Source: Kocuria atrinae C3-8
Lineage (GTDB): Bacteria > Actinomycetota > Actinomycetes > Actinomycetales > Micrococcaceae
Direction of reading: 5' to 3'
Assembly: GCF_000286355.1 (NCBI RefSeq)
Contig: NZ_AJXN01000001.1
Location: 1-37,554 of the forward strand
DNA: 37,554 bases
The notes beneath the pieces were generated by a model. The model searched no databases. It had not been told where the DNA came from and saw only the letters and a program-made list of their open reading frames with translations. Made by a program: the position numbers and the translations under genes. Positions 7,170 through 17,196 of the stretch are shown here, piece after piece; position 1 is the first letter of the stretch; each line of letters starts with the position of its first letter.

Positions 7170-8723
7170 TCAGTCCTTGAGGACCTCGGGTTCCTCGTAG
7201 CGCGGGAACACTCCGGCCGGCTTGGGCAGTTCGGTGCCGGGTGCGAGTCGCTCGGAAATGGCTGCATACTGGCGGGCTTCCCCCTCGGGCTGACCGAGTT
7301 GGGTCAGTAGCTTGGCCATGGAATCCGGCATGACCGGCTGCACCAGGATCGCCACGATGCGCAGCACTTCCGCAGTCACGTACAGCACGGTGGCCATGCG
7401 CTCCGGGTCGGTCTTGCGCAGCACCCACGGCTCCTGAGCGGTGAAGTAACGGTTGGCGTTGGCGATCACGCGCCATACGCCCTCCAATCCGCGATGGAAA
7501 GCTTGGGCGTCGAACGCGGTGCGGAACGTCTCGACCACGGCGTTGGCCTCGTCGAGCATTGCCTGATCCTCGGCCGTGAACTCACCTGGTGCGGGGACCT
7601 CTCCCCCGAGGTTCTTGGCCACCATGGACAGGCTGCGCTGGGCCAGGTTGCCCAGGTCGTTGGCCAGGTCCGAGTTGATGCGTGAAGCAATCGCGTCGTG
7701 GGAGTAGTTGCCGTCCTGCCCGAAAGGTACCTCGCGCAGCAGGAAGAAGCGCAACTGATCCAGTCCGTACTCCTCGATGAGTGAGTGCGGGTCGATCACG
7801 TTGCCCACGGACTTGGACATCTTCTCGCCCTGGTTGAACAGGAAGCCGTGGGCGTACACGCGCTTGGGTAGTTCCAGCCCTGCGGACATCAGGAACGCGG
7901 GCCAGTACACGGCGTGGAATCGCGCGATGTCCTTACCGATCAGGTGCAGATCCGCGGGCCAGTACTTCTGGAACTTGGTGTCCTCGGTATCGGGGTACCC
8001 CAAGCCGGTCAGGTAATTGGTCAGCGCGTCAACCCACACGTACATCACGTGATCCGGGTTGCCCGGCACGGGCACGCCCCAGTCGAACGTCGTGCGGGAG
8101 ATTGACAGGTCCTGCAGTCCCCCGTTTACGAAGGATGCAATCTCGTGGGAGCGGGTCTCGGGCTGCACGAACCCGGTCTTGTACAGCTCCAGCAGCTTGT
8201 CCTGATAGGCCGACAGACGGAAGAAGTAACTCTCCTCCTCGGTCCACGTCAGCTCGGTACCGGTGCCGATCGAATACCGTTGGCCGTCCTCGCGGACCTC
8301 GGTCTCGTCCTCGGCGTAGTAGGCCTCGTCGCGCACGGAATACCACCCGGCGTACTTGTCCAGGTAGATGTCCCCGTTGGCCTCCATCCGCTTCCAGATG
8401 TCCTGGCTCGCGGCGTAGTGGTCCTCGTCCGTGGTGCGGATGAAACGGTCGTAGCTGACCTGCAGCTCGTCGTCCATCTCCTGGAACTGGGCGGAGTTAT
8501 GGTCCGCGAGTTCGCGCGGCGACACACCCTGTTTCTCGGCGGTCTGCTGCATCTTCTGGCCGTGCTCGTCCGTTCCGGTCTGGAACCGCACGTCGTAGCC
8601 GTCCAGTCGCTTGAATCGCGCCATGGTATCCGCGGCAATCGCCTCGTACGCGTGCCCGATGTGCGGGGACCCGTTCGGGTAGGAAATCGCGGTGGTCAGG
8701 TAGTAGGGAATCTGCTCGCTCAC
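7170..8723 (-). CDS. metG: Methionyl-tRNA synthetase
   Basis: This class I synthetase of about 517 residues charges initiator and elongator tRNA-Met. The HIGH motif is in [15 protein letters not shown] (about residue 20) and the KMSKS motif in [17 protein letters not shown] (about residue 300). The anticodon-binding helical domain follows, and there is no C-terminal dimerisation domain. I do not see a four-Cys zinc knuckle after HIGH, so this is the zinc-free short type. An upstream in-frame GTG exists at 8732. I prefer the GTG at 8723 because TAGAGT (8731-8736) lies exactly 7 nt before it, the spacing seen at many leaderless genes here, whereas the upstream GTG would overlap that -10 zone. 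Confidence 0.93.
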   Translation of the reverse strand: MSEQIPYYLTTAISYPNGSPHIGHAYEAIAADTMARFKRLDGYDVRFQTGTDEHGQKMQQTAEKQGVSPRELADHNSAQFQEMDDELQVSYDRFIRTTDEDHYAASQDIWKRMEANGDIYLDKYAGWYSVRDEAYYAEDETEVREDGQRYSIGTGTELTWTEEESYFFRLSAYQDKLLELYKTGFVQPETRSHEIASFVNGGLQDLSISRTTFDWGVPVPGNPDHVMYVWVDALTNYLTGLGYPDTEDTKFQKYWPADLHLIGKDIARFHAVYWPAFLMSAGLELPKRVYAHGFLFNQGEKMSKSVGNVIDPHSLIEEYGLDQLRFFLLREVPFGQDGNYSHDAIASRINSDLANDLGNLAQRSLSMVAKNLGGEVPAPGEFTAEDQAMLDEANAVVETFRTAFDAQAFHRGLEGVWRVIANANRYFTAQEPWVLRKTDPERMATVLYVTAEVLRIVAILVQPVMPDSMAKLLTQLGQPEGEARQYAAISERLAPGTELPKPAGVFPRYEEPEVLKD

Positions 8724-8782
8724 GCCCTCCACTCTAGCGACCGTCCGGTACTTTTCTCGCTTCGAGACTCCCCGGACAGCAC

Positions 8783-8824
8783 GACGCCGCCGGGAGAGTT
8801 CGCGTGAACTCTCGCGGCGGCGTC
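8783..8824 (-). terminator. Hairpin terminator of the ilvBNC operon
   Basis: Two 19-nt arms (8783-8801 and 8806-8824) pair at 18 of 19 positions with a GCGT loop, about 47 nt past the ilvC stop. No T-run follows, as is common for actinobacterial terminators. Confidence 0.8.
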
Positions 8825-8870
8825 GGCAATCGAACTACGGCACCCAACTGGAGTGCCGGATCAGGACCGA

Positions 8871-9932
<1,062 letters not shown>

Positions 9933-9983
9933 TCAGATCGAGCACCGCGTCCCGAGCGGAACCCGATCAAGGGTGAGGTGGTA

Positions 9984-10493
9984 CTAGTGCCGCAGCGCGC
10001 GGTCCGACATGGACTTGGGACCGCGTCCCAAGGCCAGCGTGCCAGCGCGAACGATTTCTCGCACGCCGAACGGCTCCAGCACGTCCAACAGGGCGTGGAT
10101 TTTGTCCCGCGCGCCCGTGGATTCGATGACCACGGACTCGGTGGAGACGTCCACGATGGTGGCCCGGAACAGGTTTGCAGCCTGGGTGACCTGCAAACGC
10201 GTAGAGGCATCCGCGCGCACCTTGACCATGATGTGGTCACGCTGCACGGAGTTCTCCGGGGCGAGCTCAACAATTTTGATGACGTTGATGAGCTTGTTCA
10301 ATTGCCTGGTGACCTGCTCCAGCAATTCGCCGTCAGCATCCACCACCACGGTGATCCGGGAGATCCCGGGCAGTTCCGTGGGACCCACGGCCAGGGAGTG
10401 GATGTTGAACGCACGGCGAGCGAACAAACCGGCGACGCGCGTCAGCACGCCGGGCTTGTCTTCAACCAGAACGGAGAGAGTATGACGGCTCAT
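9984..10493 (-). CDS. ilvN: Acetolactate synthase small (regulatory) subunit
   Basis: This 169-residue protein has an N-terminal ACT domain, VLVEDKPGVLTRVAGLFARR, then FNIHSLAVGPTELPGISR, and a C-terminal domain with KIHALLDVLEPFGVREIVRAG, the usual full-length layout. It activates the catalytic subunit and makes it sensitive to valine. Its ATG follows the restored ilvB stop by only 3 nt, and the Shine-Dalgarno GGAGGA lies inside the last ilvB codons, so translation of the two is probably coupled. Confidence 0.95.
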   Translation of the reverse strand: MSRHTLSVLVEDKPGVLTRVAGLFARRAFNIHSLAVGPTELPGISRITVVVDADGELLEQVTRQLNKLINVIKIVELAPENSVQRDHIMVKVRADASTRLQVTQAANLFRATIVDVSTESVVIESTGARDKIHALLDVLEPFGVREIVRAGTLALGRGPKSMSDRALRH

Positions 10494-10496
10494 TGA

Positions 10497-12375
10497 TTAG
10501 TCCTCCGAGTTCCAGTCAGGAGTCAGGTTTTTGGCAATTTGAATCTGGTCGTTGGACACGCCCGAGGGCACCATGGGCCAGACCATGCGTCCGCGGACAC
10601 CACGAAGTCGATCACCACGGGCCGGTCGTTGATCTCCAAGGCCTGCTTGATCACGTCATCCACCTCGTCGTCGCTCTCGCAACGCAGGGCGGCGCAACCG
10701 TAGGACTCGGCCAGCTTCACGAAGTCCGGCACGCGGCGGGAATTGTGACCGGTGTTCAGCTCGGTGTTGGAGTAGCGACCGTCATAGAACAGGGTCTGCC
10801 ACTGCCGCACCATGCCGAGCGACGAGTTGTTGATCACCGCGACCTTGATGGGGATGTTGTTGATCACGCACGTGGCCAGTTCCTGATTGGTCATCTGGAA
10901 ACAGCCGTCGCCGTCGATCGCCCACACCACGCGGTCCGGCTGGGACACCTGTGCACCCATGGCGGCGGGAACGGCGAAGCCCATGGTGCCCAGACCGGCG
11001 GAGTTCAACACTGGCGGGGACGCTCGTAGTCGACGAACTGCGCGGACCACATCTGGTGCTGGCCAACGCCGGAGACGTACACGGCCTCCGGGCCGGTCAG
11101 TGCCGAGATGCGCTCGATCACGTGCTGGGGGCTGCCCAGACCGTCATCGGTGCGGGTGTAGCCCAGCGGGTAGGTGTCACGCAGGGTGGACAGCGTGGAC
11201 CACCAGGTGCCCAGGTCCGGCTTCTCGCCGTTCTCGAATTCCTGACGAACCGCGTCCGTCAGATCCGGGATCACGGTCTTGAGGTCACCCACGATCGGGA
11301 CGTCCGCCGTGCGGTTCTTGGAGATCTCGGCGGGATCGATGTCCGCGTGGATCACCTTGGCATTGGGCGCGAAGGTGTCGAGCTGACCGGTCACGCGGTC
11401 GTCAAAACGCGCGCCCAGCGTGACCAACAGGTCTGCCTGCTGCATCGCGTACACGGCCGGAACCGTGCCGTGCATGCCGGGCATGCCCAGGTTCAGCTCG
11501 TGCGAATCCGGGAACACACCGCGGGCGGTCAGCGTGGTAACCACGGGCGCCCCGGTGAGCTCGGCGAGTTCAAGGAGCTCCGCAGCGGCGTCGGCGCGCA
11601 TGGCGCCGCCACCGGTGTAGAGCACCGGGCGCTCAGCGGCCGCGATGAGACGGGCCGCTTCCTTGATCTGCTTGGAGTGTCCGCGCGTGACGGGGCGGTA
11701 GCCGGGCAGATCCAGCTGCGGCGGCCACGTGAAGGTCATGGTGGAGACCTGTGCGTCCTTGGAGACGTCCACCAGTACGGGACCGGGACGGCCGGTCGAG
11801 GCCAAGTGGAAAGCCTCGGCCAGGACGCGCGGAATGTCTTGGGGATCGGTCACCAGGTAGGAGTGCTTGGTGATGGGCATGGTCATGCCCACGATGTCCG
11901 CTTCCTGGAAGGCATCGGTGCCGATGAAAGCGCTCGAAACCTGACCGGTGATGGCCACCATGGGGATCGAGTCCATGTTGGCGTCAGCGAGGGCGGTGAC
12001 CAGGTTGGTGGCACCGGGACCGGAAGTCACGATGCACACACCCGTGCGACCCGAGGCCAAGGCGTAGCCTTCGGCGGCGTGTCCCGCGCCCTGCTCGTGA
12101 CGCACCAGGATGTGGTTGATCTTCTCCGCATCCATCAGGGGGTCGTACGTGGGAAGGATGGCACCACCCGGAAGACCGAAGACGTCCGTGACACCGAGCT
12201 GCTCGAGCGAACGAATAATGGCTCGCGAGCCCGACATTTCCTCCGGACCTTCAGCACCGACCACTGCGGTGGCTACGGGGTGCTGGTCCGTTTCCGCGCC
12301 CACCAATGACGCAGAGGTGTTCTCGGCGCGCCGATGGGCCATGACGGCCGGTGAGATCGGCTGATCCTTACTCAT
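10497..12375 (-). CDS. ilvB: Acetolactate synthase large (catalytic) subunit (two frameshifts)
   Basis: This ThDP enzyme of about 626 residues joins pyruvate with pyruvate or 2-oxobutyrate, the first shared step of Val, Leu and Ile synthesis. Motifs are [15 protein letters not shown], the catalytic Glu in [21 protein letters not shown], and the ThDP/Mg motif [14 protein letters not shown]. One base is missing near 11010, between ERPRQ and [11 protein letters not shown]. Another is missing near 10587, where restoring it gives MVWPMVPSG and carries the frame to TAA at 10497-10499. The N-terminal 45 residues are poorly conserved. It is the first structural gene of ilvBNC and has AAAGGAA about 9 nt before its ATG. 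Control is by the leader at 12474-12601. Confidence 0.94.
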
Positions 12376-12473
12376 AGTGGATATTTCCTTTACCTGCTGT
12401 TGGTGCTGAACGCCGGGCGGGCCGTCCCCTGACCGATAACGGTGTGCCGATGCGGGTCGTTATACATAAGGAA

Positions 12474-12544
12474 AGGCCCTCACGCCACGGGTTTCGTGAG
12501 CGTTCGGGCCTGTGTCCACGCGCGACGTATTTTCCTCAGGCCCG
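12474..12544 (-). promoter_or_regulatory. ilvB transcription attenuator (competing hairpins)
   Basis: Terminator: on the minus strand AGGCC plus CTCACG pair with CGTGAG plus GGCCT (12474-12511), with a 6-nt bulge and a 10-nt loop, followed by TTTCCTT. Antiterminator: CGGGCCTG (12544-12537), which overlaps the leader-peptide stop codon, is perfectly complementary to CAGGCCCG (12512-12505), which contains the 5' arm of the terminator. The two structures exclude each other. A ribosome stalled upstream on Val/Leu/Ile codons leaves CGGGCCTG free and favours read-through. A ribosome reaching the stop codon masks it and favours termination. The sequences are seen; the mechanism is inferred from classical attenuators. 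Confidence 0.85.
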
Positions 12545-12601
12545 ATGTCCGATAAGAACAACGACTCCAAGGTCTACGACGTCACTGGGTGCGAACTGCA
12601 T
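12536..12601 (-). CDS. ilvB leader peptide, 21 residues, rich in Val/Leu/Ile
   Basis: ATG at 12601 down to TGA at 12536 encodes 21 residues, with VV, L and then a run VVVLI between residues 8 and 17. Eight of 21 residues are branched-chain (5 Val, 2 Leu, 1 Ile), concentrated just before the antiterminator sequence. The ATG lies 7 nt after TACAGT, so the leader itself appears leaderless. Its product has no expected function beyond sensing charged tRNA-Val, tRNA-Leu and tRNA-Ile through ribosome speed. The remaining leader down to the ilvB start (12376-12473) holds no further gene that I can support. Confidence 0.85.
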   Translation of the reverse strand: MQFAPSDVVDLGVVVLIGHRA

Positions 12602-12608
12602 AACACCC

Positions 12609-12639
12609 ACTGTAGTGAGGCGCGCGTCTCCTGTGTCAA
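12609..12639 (-). promoter_or_regulatory. Promoter of the ilv leader and ilvBNC
   Basis: TTGACA (12639-12634) and TACAGT (12614-12609) lie on the minus strand with a 19-bp spacer, slightly long. Predicted initiation falls on or next to the A of the leader-peptide ATG. It starts 30 bp after the convergently spaced end of the upstream dehydrogenase gene. Confidence 0.65.
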
Positions 12640-12668
12640 TCTTCGGACACCTTGTCTCACATTATGAA

Positions 12669-13654
12669 CTACTCCCCCGTGGAATTGAGATCGAGTCGTC
12701 CACGTTGCACCAAAAATTCTGGCGATTTCCCGGCCTTGATGAGTTCGATCTGCTGCAGAATGAGATCCCGCACGCGGGGTCGATAGGAAACATTGGAGCC
12801 ACCGACGTGCGGCAGCACGATGGAACCCGCCGCGCTCATGAGCGGGTGATCACCGGGCAGCGGCTCCGGATCAACCACGTCCAAGGCACACCGGAGTCGG
12901 CCTGCAACCACTTCCTCGGTCAGCGCGTCCGTATTGACCAATGAGCCGCGGCCCACGTTGACCACCAGGCGTCGTCGGGAAGTTTGGCGAGCATAGCGGC
13001 GTCGAACATGTTGTCCGTCTTCTCGGTGAGGGGCAGGGCGACCACCAGAATGTCCGTCTCGGGGAGAATCTGGTCCAGTTCGTCCACGCCGCGCACCTGG
13101 CCCTGTTCGTCCTCCCGCGCCGACGACGCCACACGCGTGATCTCGACCTCGAACGGGCGCAGCCGATCAATGACGGCGGAGCCGATTTCGCCGATACCCA
13201 CCACGGTCACACGGGAGTCGGCCACCGCACGCGAGAAGAAACGTTTGTACACGCCTTCTTTCTGCTGGATGATCGCGCGGTCCATGTTTCGTTGCGCGGC
13301 GATAATGAGCCCCAGTGCGATCTCCGCGGTGCCGGCGGCATGCACCCAACCCGCGGAAGCCAGAGCAACGTCCGGGCCGATCCGCTCCGGAACTCCGTTG
13401 TACCCGGTGGACTGCAACTGCAAGAGCTTGACGTTCTCCACGACCTCGGGGTTCTTCATCCACCGACCACTGAAGTACGGAGCCACCGCGATGTCGATGT
13501 CCTCGCGAGCGCAGCCCTCCGGTTCGCCTTCCAGATCCCACAAGACACACGTGAAGTCGGTGAGTTCGGCGCTGATCTGATCGAAGAGTTTCTGCTCGGG
13601 CAGTGAGATCACACGCAGGTCTGACAAGGCAACGGATGAGTGCTGAGAAGTCAT
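12669..13654 (-). CDS. D-isomer-specific 2-hydroxyacid dehydrogenase (one frameshift)
   Basis: This NAD-dependent dehydrogenase has about 328 residues. The Rossmann loop VVGIGEIGSAVIDRL lies near residue 160. Catalytic-domain motifs are VNVGRGSLVNTDAL, the Glu in ALDVVDPEPLP, and the His in LPHVGGSN. It is short and lacks the C-terminal ASB/ACT domains of most SerA proteins, so a hydroxypyruvate, glyoxylate or other 2-ketoacid reductase is more likely than full phosphoglycerate dehydrogenase. The substrate is not determined. One G is missing from a GG run near 12965, and restoring it joins KLPDDAW to VNVGRG. It ends 30 bp before the ilv leader promoter on the same strand. Confidence 0.85.
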
Positions 13655-13710
13655 GGCTCCATGTACGTGCGGGCCCCGTTCGTGACGTGCCCAGCGCCAC
13701 GCTCGCCGAA

Positions 13711-13739
13711 TTGGACAGATCGCCAGGCGGTGCTAAAGT
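13711..13739 (+). promoter_or_regulatory. Likely promoter of tRNA-Lys
   Basis: TTGGAC (13711-13716) and TAAAGT (13734-13739) are separated by 17 bp. Initiation near 13746 would give a precursor about 78 nt upstream of tRNA-Lys. A second weaker -10-like TAACTT lies near 13802. Confidence 0.5.
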
Positions 13740-13823
13740 TATCTCTCGTTGCGCAGGGGAAACCCGGCACAGAGCAGTTCCTGACGGAGCCGATCATGTG
13801 CTAACTTTCTTCCGGTAACGCCA

Positions 13824-13896
13824 GCGCCTCTAGCTCAATTGGCAGAGCAATTGACTCTTAATCAATGGGTTCTGGGTTCGAGTCCCAGGGGGCGCA
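13824..13896 (+). tRNA. tRNA-Lys (CTT anticodon)
   Basis: This 73-nt gene has acceptor strands GCGCCTC and GGGGCGC, D-loop AATTGGC, anticodon stem TTGA/TCAA around the loop CTCTTAA, T-stem CTGGG/CCCAG and discriminator A. CCA is not fully encoded. It stands alone, with its own promoter and a strong terminator. Confidence 0.96.
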
Positions 13897-13903
13897 CCCC
13901 GAA

Positions 13904-13941
13904 AAGTCCGGCCGCATTACGCACGTAATGCGGCCGGACTT
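13904..13941 (+). terminator. Rho-independent terminator of tRNA-Lys
   Basis: Two perfectly complementary 18-nt arms (13904-13921 and 13924-13941) are separated by only CA and followed by CTTTAA. It begins 7 nt after the tRNA. The symmetric stem could also serve the converging MarR gene. Confidence 0.9.
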
Positions 13942-14043
13942 CTTTAATGTCGAATCATGGACACGGGCGGCCGTTCTGGGCGGCACAAAGAAAAACTGCG
14001 CCACCCCTTCTCGGAATGACGCAGTTAATCGCGGGAAAACTAG

Positions 14044-14532
14044 TTATTGCTTGGTCCCCACGGATTGGTCGCTGTCCTGCCGCACCACTCCGTCATCGGA
14101 GACTTCGAGCTTCCAGCGAGCTCCGCCCAGAGTCGAAATGATCTCCGCCAGGGAGCGACGGAGATTCTCATCCACCAGGGTGCCTTCACCCAGCAGATCA
14201 TTCTCCAGCTTGGATGCGGTCTCCAGAACCTTCTCCCCCTCGGGAGAAATGGACACCACGTGTGAACGGCGATCACGGACATTCTTGGATCGAGTGATGT
14301 GGCCGTGGACTTCCAGTCGGTGCAAGGTCTTACCCATGGTCTGCGCCTGAACGCGAACCTTGTGTGCCAGTTGCGCTTGGGTCATGCTGCCCTCAGCTTG
14401 CAGGACGTCCAGGGCCATCACGCCCGCGTGGGTGATACCGAGAGAAGCCAGACTCTCGTTCCACGCATGCTCCACCAGGCGCGCTGCGGTGGACAGCAGG
14501 CGATTCGTGGGCCACTGGTTTCTATAAGACAT
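14044..14532 (-). CDS. MarR-family transcriptional regulator
   Basis: This 162-residue protein has a winged-helix core. The recognition region reads MTQAQLAHKVRVQAQTMGKTLHRLE (about residues 50-74), followed by a wing with SKNVRDRRSHVVSISPEGE. The DxR motif (VRDRR) and the helix pattern are characteristic of MarR. It has a hydrophilic C-terminal tail of about 25 residues. It is divergent from bcp across about 200 bp, so it may respond to oxidants or control bcp, but the only support is position. TATAGT lies 7 nt before the ATG (14540-14545), a leaderless arrangement. Confidence 0.87.
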   Translation of the reverse strand: MSYRNQWPTNRLLSTAARLVEHAWNESLASLGITHAGVMALDVLQAEGSMTQAQLAHKVRVQAQTMGKTLHRLEVHGHITRSKNVRDRRSHVVSISPEGEKVLETASKLENDLLGEGTLVDENLRRSLAEIISTLGGARWKLEVSDDGVVRQDSDQSVGTKQ

Positions 14533-14739
14533 ACGCTCTACTATACCCGCCCCGGATCAACCGATCAGACTATGGTCAGGGTGCTGATAGTGCAAGTTTG
14601 TGACATAAATATTCCCGCTCAAGCGGATAACCTACGCGTGAACCTGACTTTTGAACCCTTCAGTTGTAACAGTGTCATGTTATCGCGCCCACAGTCGAGA
14701 TGCGAGACGACTGTCACCCATACGAAAGGAATACCCTCT

Positions 14740-15209
14740 ATGACCAGCACATTGACCATTGGAAATCCCGCACCCGAGTTCACCCTGCCGGATGCGAACG
14801 GTTCGGACGTGTCCCTGTCCGACTATCGCGGTCAGCGCGTGATCGTCTATTTCTACCCGAAGGCCTCCACGCCGGGCTGCACCACCCAGGCCTGTGATTT
14901 TCGCGACAATCTGGCCGCCTTCACTGCGGAGGGCTTTGCCGTACTGGGAATTTCCCCGGACGCACCGGCGGCCCTGGAGCGCTTCACGGAAAAGCAGGAG
15001 CTCACGTTCCCGCTGCTCTCCGACGAGGACCACAGCGTGGCCGAGGCCTACGGGGCCTGGGGTGAGAAGAAGAACTACGGCAAGACTTACGAGGGCCTGA
15101 TCCGTTCGACCGTGGTGGTGGATGCCGAGGGCAACGTGAACTCGCCCAGCACAACGTGCGCGCCAAGGGTCACGTGGCCAAGTTGCGCCGCGATCTCAAA
15201 CTGGACTGA
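14740..15209 (+). CDS. bcp: Thioredoxin-dependent thiol peroxidase, Bcp/PrxQ type (one frameshift)
   Basis: This peroxiredoxin of about 156 residues reduces peroxides. The peroxidatic Cys is in ASTPGCTTQAC, with the likely resolving Cys five residues later, the PrxQ pattern. GDPAPEFTLPD-like and YPKAS segments are in place. The ATG follows GAAAGGA by 9 nt. After EGNV one base is missing near 15140. Restoring it gives LAQHNVRAKGHVAKLRRDL and the stop at 15207-15209, which is how family members end. Without the correction the frame would run into tRNA-Leu, which is implausible. Confidence 0.9.
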
Positions 15210-15331
15210 GCGGCGTCGTCGTACTGCACCCGCGAGCGCCGGCGAGAGAGACGGTGCCCGCGGGGCGGCACGATGCGCAGGGGTTGTCCGGTTACGATGG
15301 TTGACGTTCGCCGGGCAGCCCCGTGCGAGCT

Positions 15332-15416
15332 GCGCGAGTGGTGGAACTGGTAGACACGCAGGATTTAGGTTCCTGTGCCTCACGGCGTGCGGGTTCGATT
15401 CCCGTCTTGCGCACCA
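15332..15416 (+). tRNA. tRNA-Leu (TAG anticodon)
   Basis: This class II tRNA has a variable arm (TGCCTCACGGCGT region), acceptor strands GCGCGAG and CTTGCGC, anticodon stem CAGGA/TCCTG with TAG in the loop, T-loop TTCGATT, discriminator A and an encoded CCA at 15414-15416. It reads CUA and, by wobble, other CUN codons. Confidence 0.95.
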
Positions 15417-15465
15417 TTCCGGATAGCTCCGGTACAGCTGTCGGTCGGTGAAAGGATCAGCTCCG

Positions 15466-17082
15466 TTGAGCACCTCGGAATTCCAGATCGGACGTCGCGG
15501 CTTCTTGGCCGTGGCCGGACTGGGAGTGGTGCTCACGGGGTGCGGGTCGTCCGATCCTCGTTCGGGTTCCTCGTCCTCGGTACCCGACAGTTCCTTCATC
15601 TTTGGGCAGGCTGCGTCGCCTTCCACCATGGATCCCTCCATCAGCAATACCGTGGAGACCTCACGGATTGCGGCTCAGATTCTGGAGGGCCTGGTCCGAG
15701 CCGACCCCTCGACCGGAGAACCGCAGCCAGGTCTTGCGGAGTCGTGGGAGACCGACGACGACGAGCGCTCGGTCACCTTCACGCTCAGAACCGGTATCAC
15801 TTTTCACGACGGCGCCGCCCTGGACGCCGAGGCGGTTCGCGCCAATTTCGACAAGTGGCGTGTTCAGGCGGAGTCGGATGAGTCCTGGGCGCCTCGGACC
15901 TCCTTCGCGACCGTGTTCCGACACGGCAGTTCCGATCCTTCGACGCCCTCCAGCTACGGGGGCTGTGAAGTCATCGACGACCGGACGGTCAAGGTGGTGC
16001 TCCAGCACGCCTATTACCCGTTGCTGCACGCATTGACCCAGCCTTCGTTCGGTATCGCCTCGCCAGAGTCCATTGCCACGGGCACTTCCCGTTCCCATCC
16101 CGTGGGTACGGGACCGTTCCGGTTCATGACTGCCGACGCGCAGTCCGTGAAGCTGAGCGTGAATCCCGACTACTGGGGCGACCTGGGGCACCTGGGAACC
16201 GTGGAGTTCCGGAGCATCCCGGATCCGAAGGTCAGATATGCGGCCCTGGTGTCGGGACAGGTGGATGCCTACGACCAGGTCGGGCTGGACGCGTTCGCCC
16301 CGCTGGCCCGCAGTGGCACCCAGGTACTGTTCCGAGACCCCTACTCCGTTTCTTATGTGGGCATCAATCAGCGCATCCCGATCCTGCGTGACATCAAGGT
16401 CCGCCGCGCCATTGCAGCCGCGATCGACCGTGGCGCCATTGCACGCGAGCTCTTCCCCAACGGCACCAACGTGGCCAATCAATTCATCCCGGCGCGATTC
16501 AATGTGGACGGCGAGGATCTCCAGGTTCCCGGGTTCAACCCCCAGCGCGCCCGTGAGTTGCTGTCCGACACCGAGTACGACGGCGAACCGCTCACCTTCT
16601 ACTACCCGCGCAACACGTCCCGGTTGTATCTCCAGCAGCCTGAGCAGGTGTTTGCGATGATCTCCGCCCAACTCACGCGCGCGGGGTTCAACCTAGACCC
16701 GGTGGCCGTCAACTGGGATGACGAGTACATCCAGAAGGTCACGGATCCGCAGTCGCCTCACGCGCTGAGCCTGCTGGGCTGGAGTGGCGGGTTCCGCGAT
16801 CCGGACAACTTCTTGGGCCCGTTGTTGGGATCTCCCAACGCGGAATTCGGTGTTCGGGACCGGGGTCTGATCACCGCGGTCAATCGTGCCGCGGCGATGT
16901 CCGGCGACTCTGCACGCGCCAACACCTACCGCGCGTTGAACAACCGGATCTCCGAACTCCTCCCGGCAGTCCCCCTTGCGCACCCGGTCTCCGCCGTGGC
17001 CGTGAACAATCGGGTCGAAACGTTCCCCTTGACGTCCACGGGTCACGAATTGTTCAACGACCTGACCCTTCGCAACGGCTAA
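15466..17082 (+). CDS. ABC transporter substrate-binding lipoprotein, peptide/nickel type (SBP family 5)
   Basis: About 538 residues. The N-terminus has a twin-arginine stretch (GRRGFLAVAG), then a hydrophobic segment and lipobox LTGC, so it should be exported by Tat and anchored by lipid. The mature part shows the family 5 pattern: LEGLVRADPSTGEPQPGLAESWE, VTFTLRTGITFHDG, HPVGTGPFRF, VRRAIAAAIDR, and a C-terminal PAVPLAHPVSAVAVNNRVE. The likely cargo is peptides, but related proteins bind nickel, heme or opines. I chose the TTG at 15466 because AAAGGA lies 9 nt upstream; a GTG at 15448 would precede that site. No permease or ATPase genes are in the window, so this is an orphan component here. 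Confidence 0.87.
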   Translation: MSTSEFQIGRRGFLAVAGLGVVLTGCGSSDPRSGSSSSVPDSSFIFGQAASPSTMDPSISNTVETSRIAAQILEGLVRADPSTGEPQPGLAESWETDDDERSVTFTLRTGITFHDGAALDAEAVRANFDKWRVQAESDESWAPRTSFATVFRHGSSDPSTPSSYGGCEVIDDRTVKVVLQHAYYPLLHALTQPSFGIASPESIATGTSRSHPVGTGPFRFMTADAQSVKLSVNPDYWGDLGHLGTVEFRSIPDPKVRYAALVSGQVDAYDQVGLDAFAPLARSGTQVLFRDPYSVSYVGINQRIPILRDIKVRRAIAAAIDRGAIARELFPNGTNVANQFIPARFNVDGEDLQVPGFNPQRARELLSDTEYDGEPLTFYYPRNTSRLYLQQPEQVFAMISAQLTRAGFNLDPVAVNWDDEYIQKVTDPQSPHALSLLGWSGGFRDPDNFLGPLLGSPNAEFGVRDRGLITAVNRAAAMSGDSARANTYRALNNRISELLPAVPLAHPVSAVAVNNRVETFPLTSTGHELFNDLTLRNG

Positions 17083-17196
17083 CGGGCCGCAACTCGTCAG
17101 CGACCTTATTCGGTGATCGTCCCGGGCTGGGGATAGTCTTGGATGCGAACCTCACGCGGCGCATCGAGGCGCCCGCCACGCATTTCGGGAGACACA

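Noticed and set aside
10951-12309. 452-codon plus-strand ORF
   Set aside because: It is an antisense shadow of ilvB without any recognisable motif.
14299-14739. Long in-frame extension upstream of bcp reaching into the MarR gene
   Set aside because: The peroxiredoxin homology starts at 14740 with a good ribosome-binding site; the upstream part is antisense to the MarR gene.
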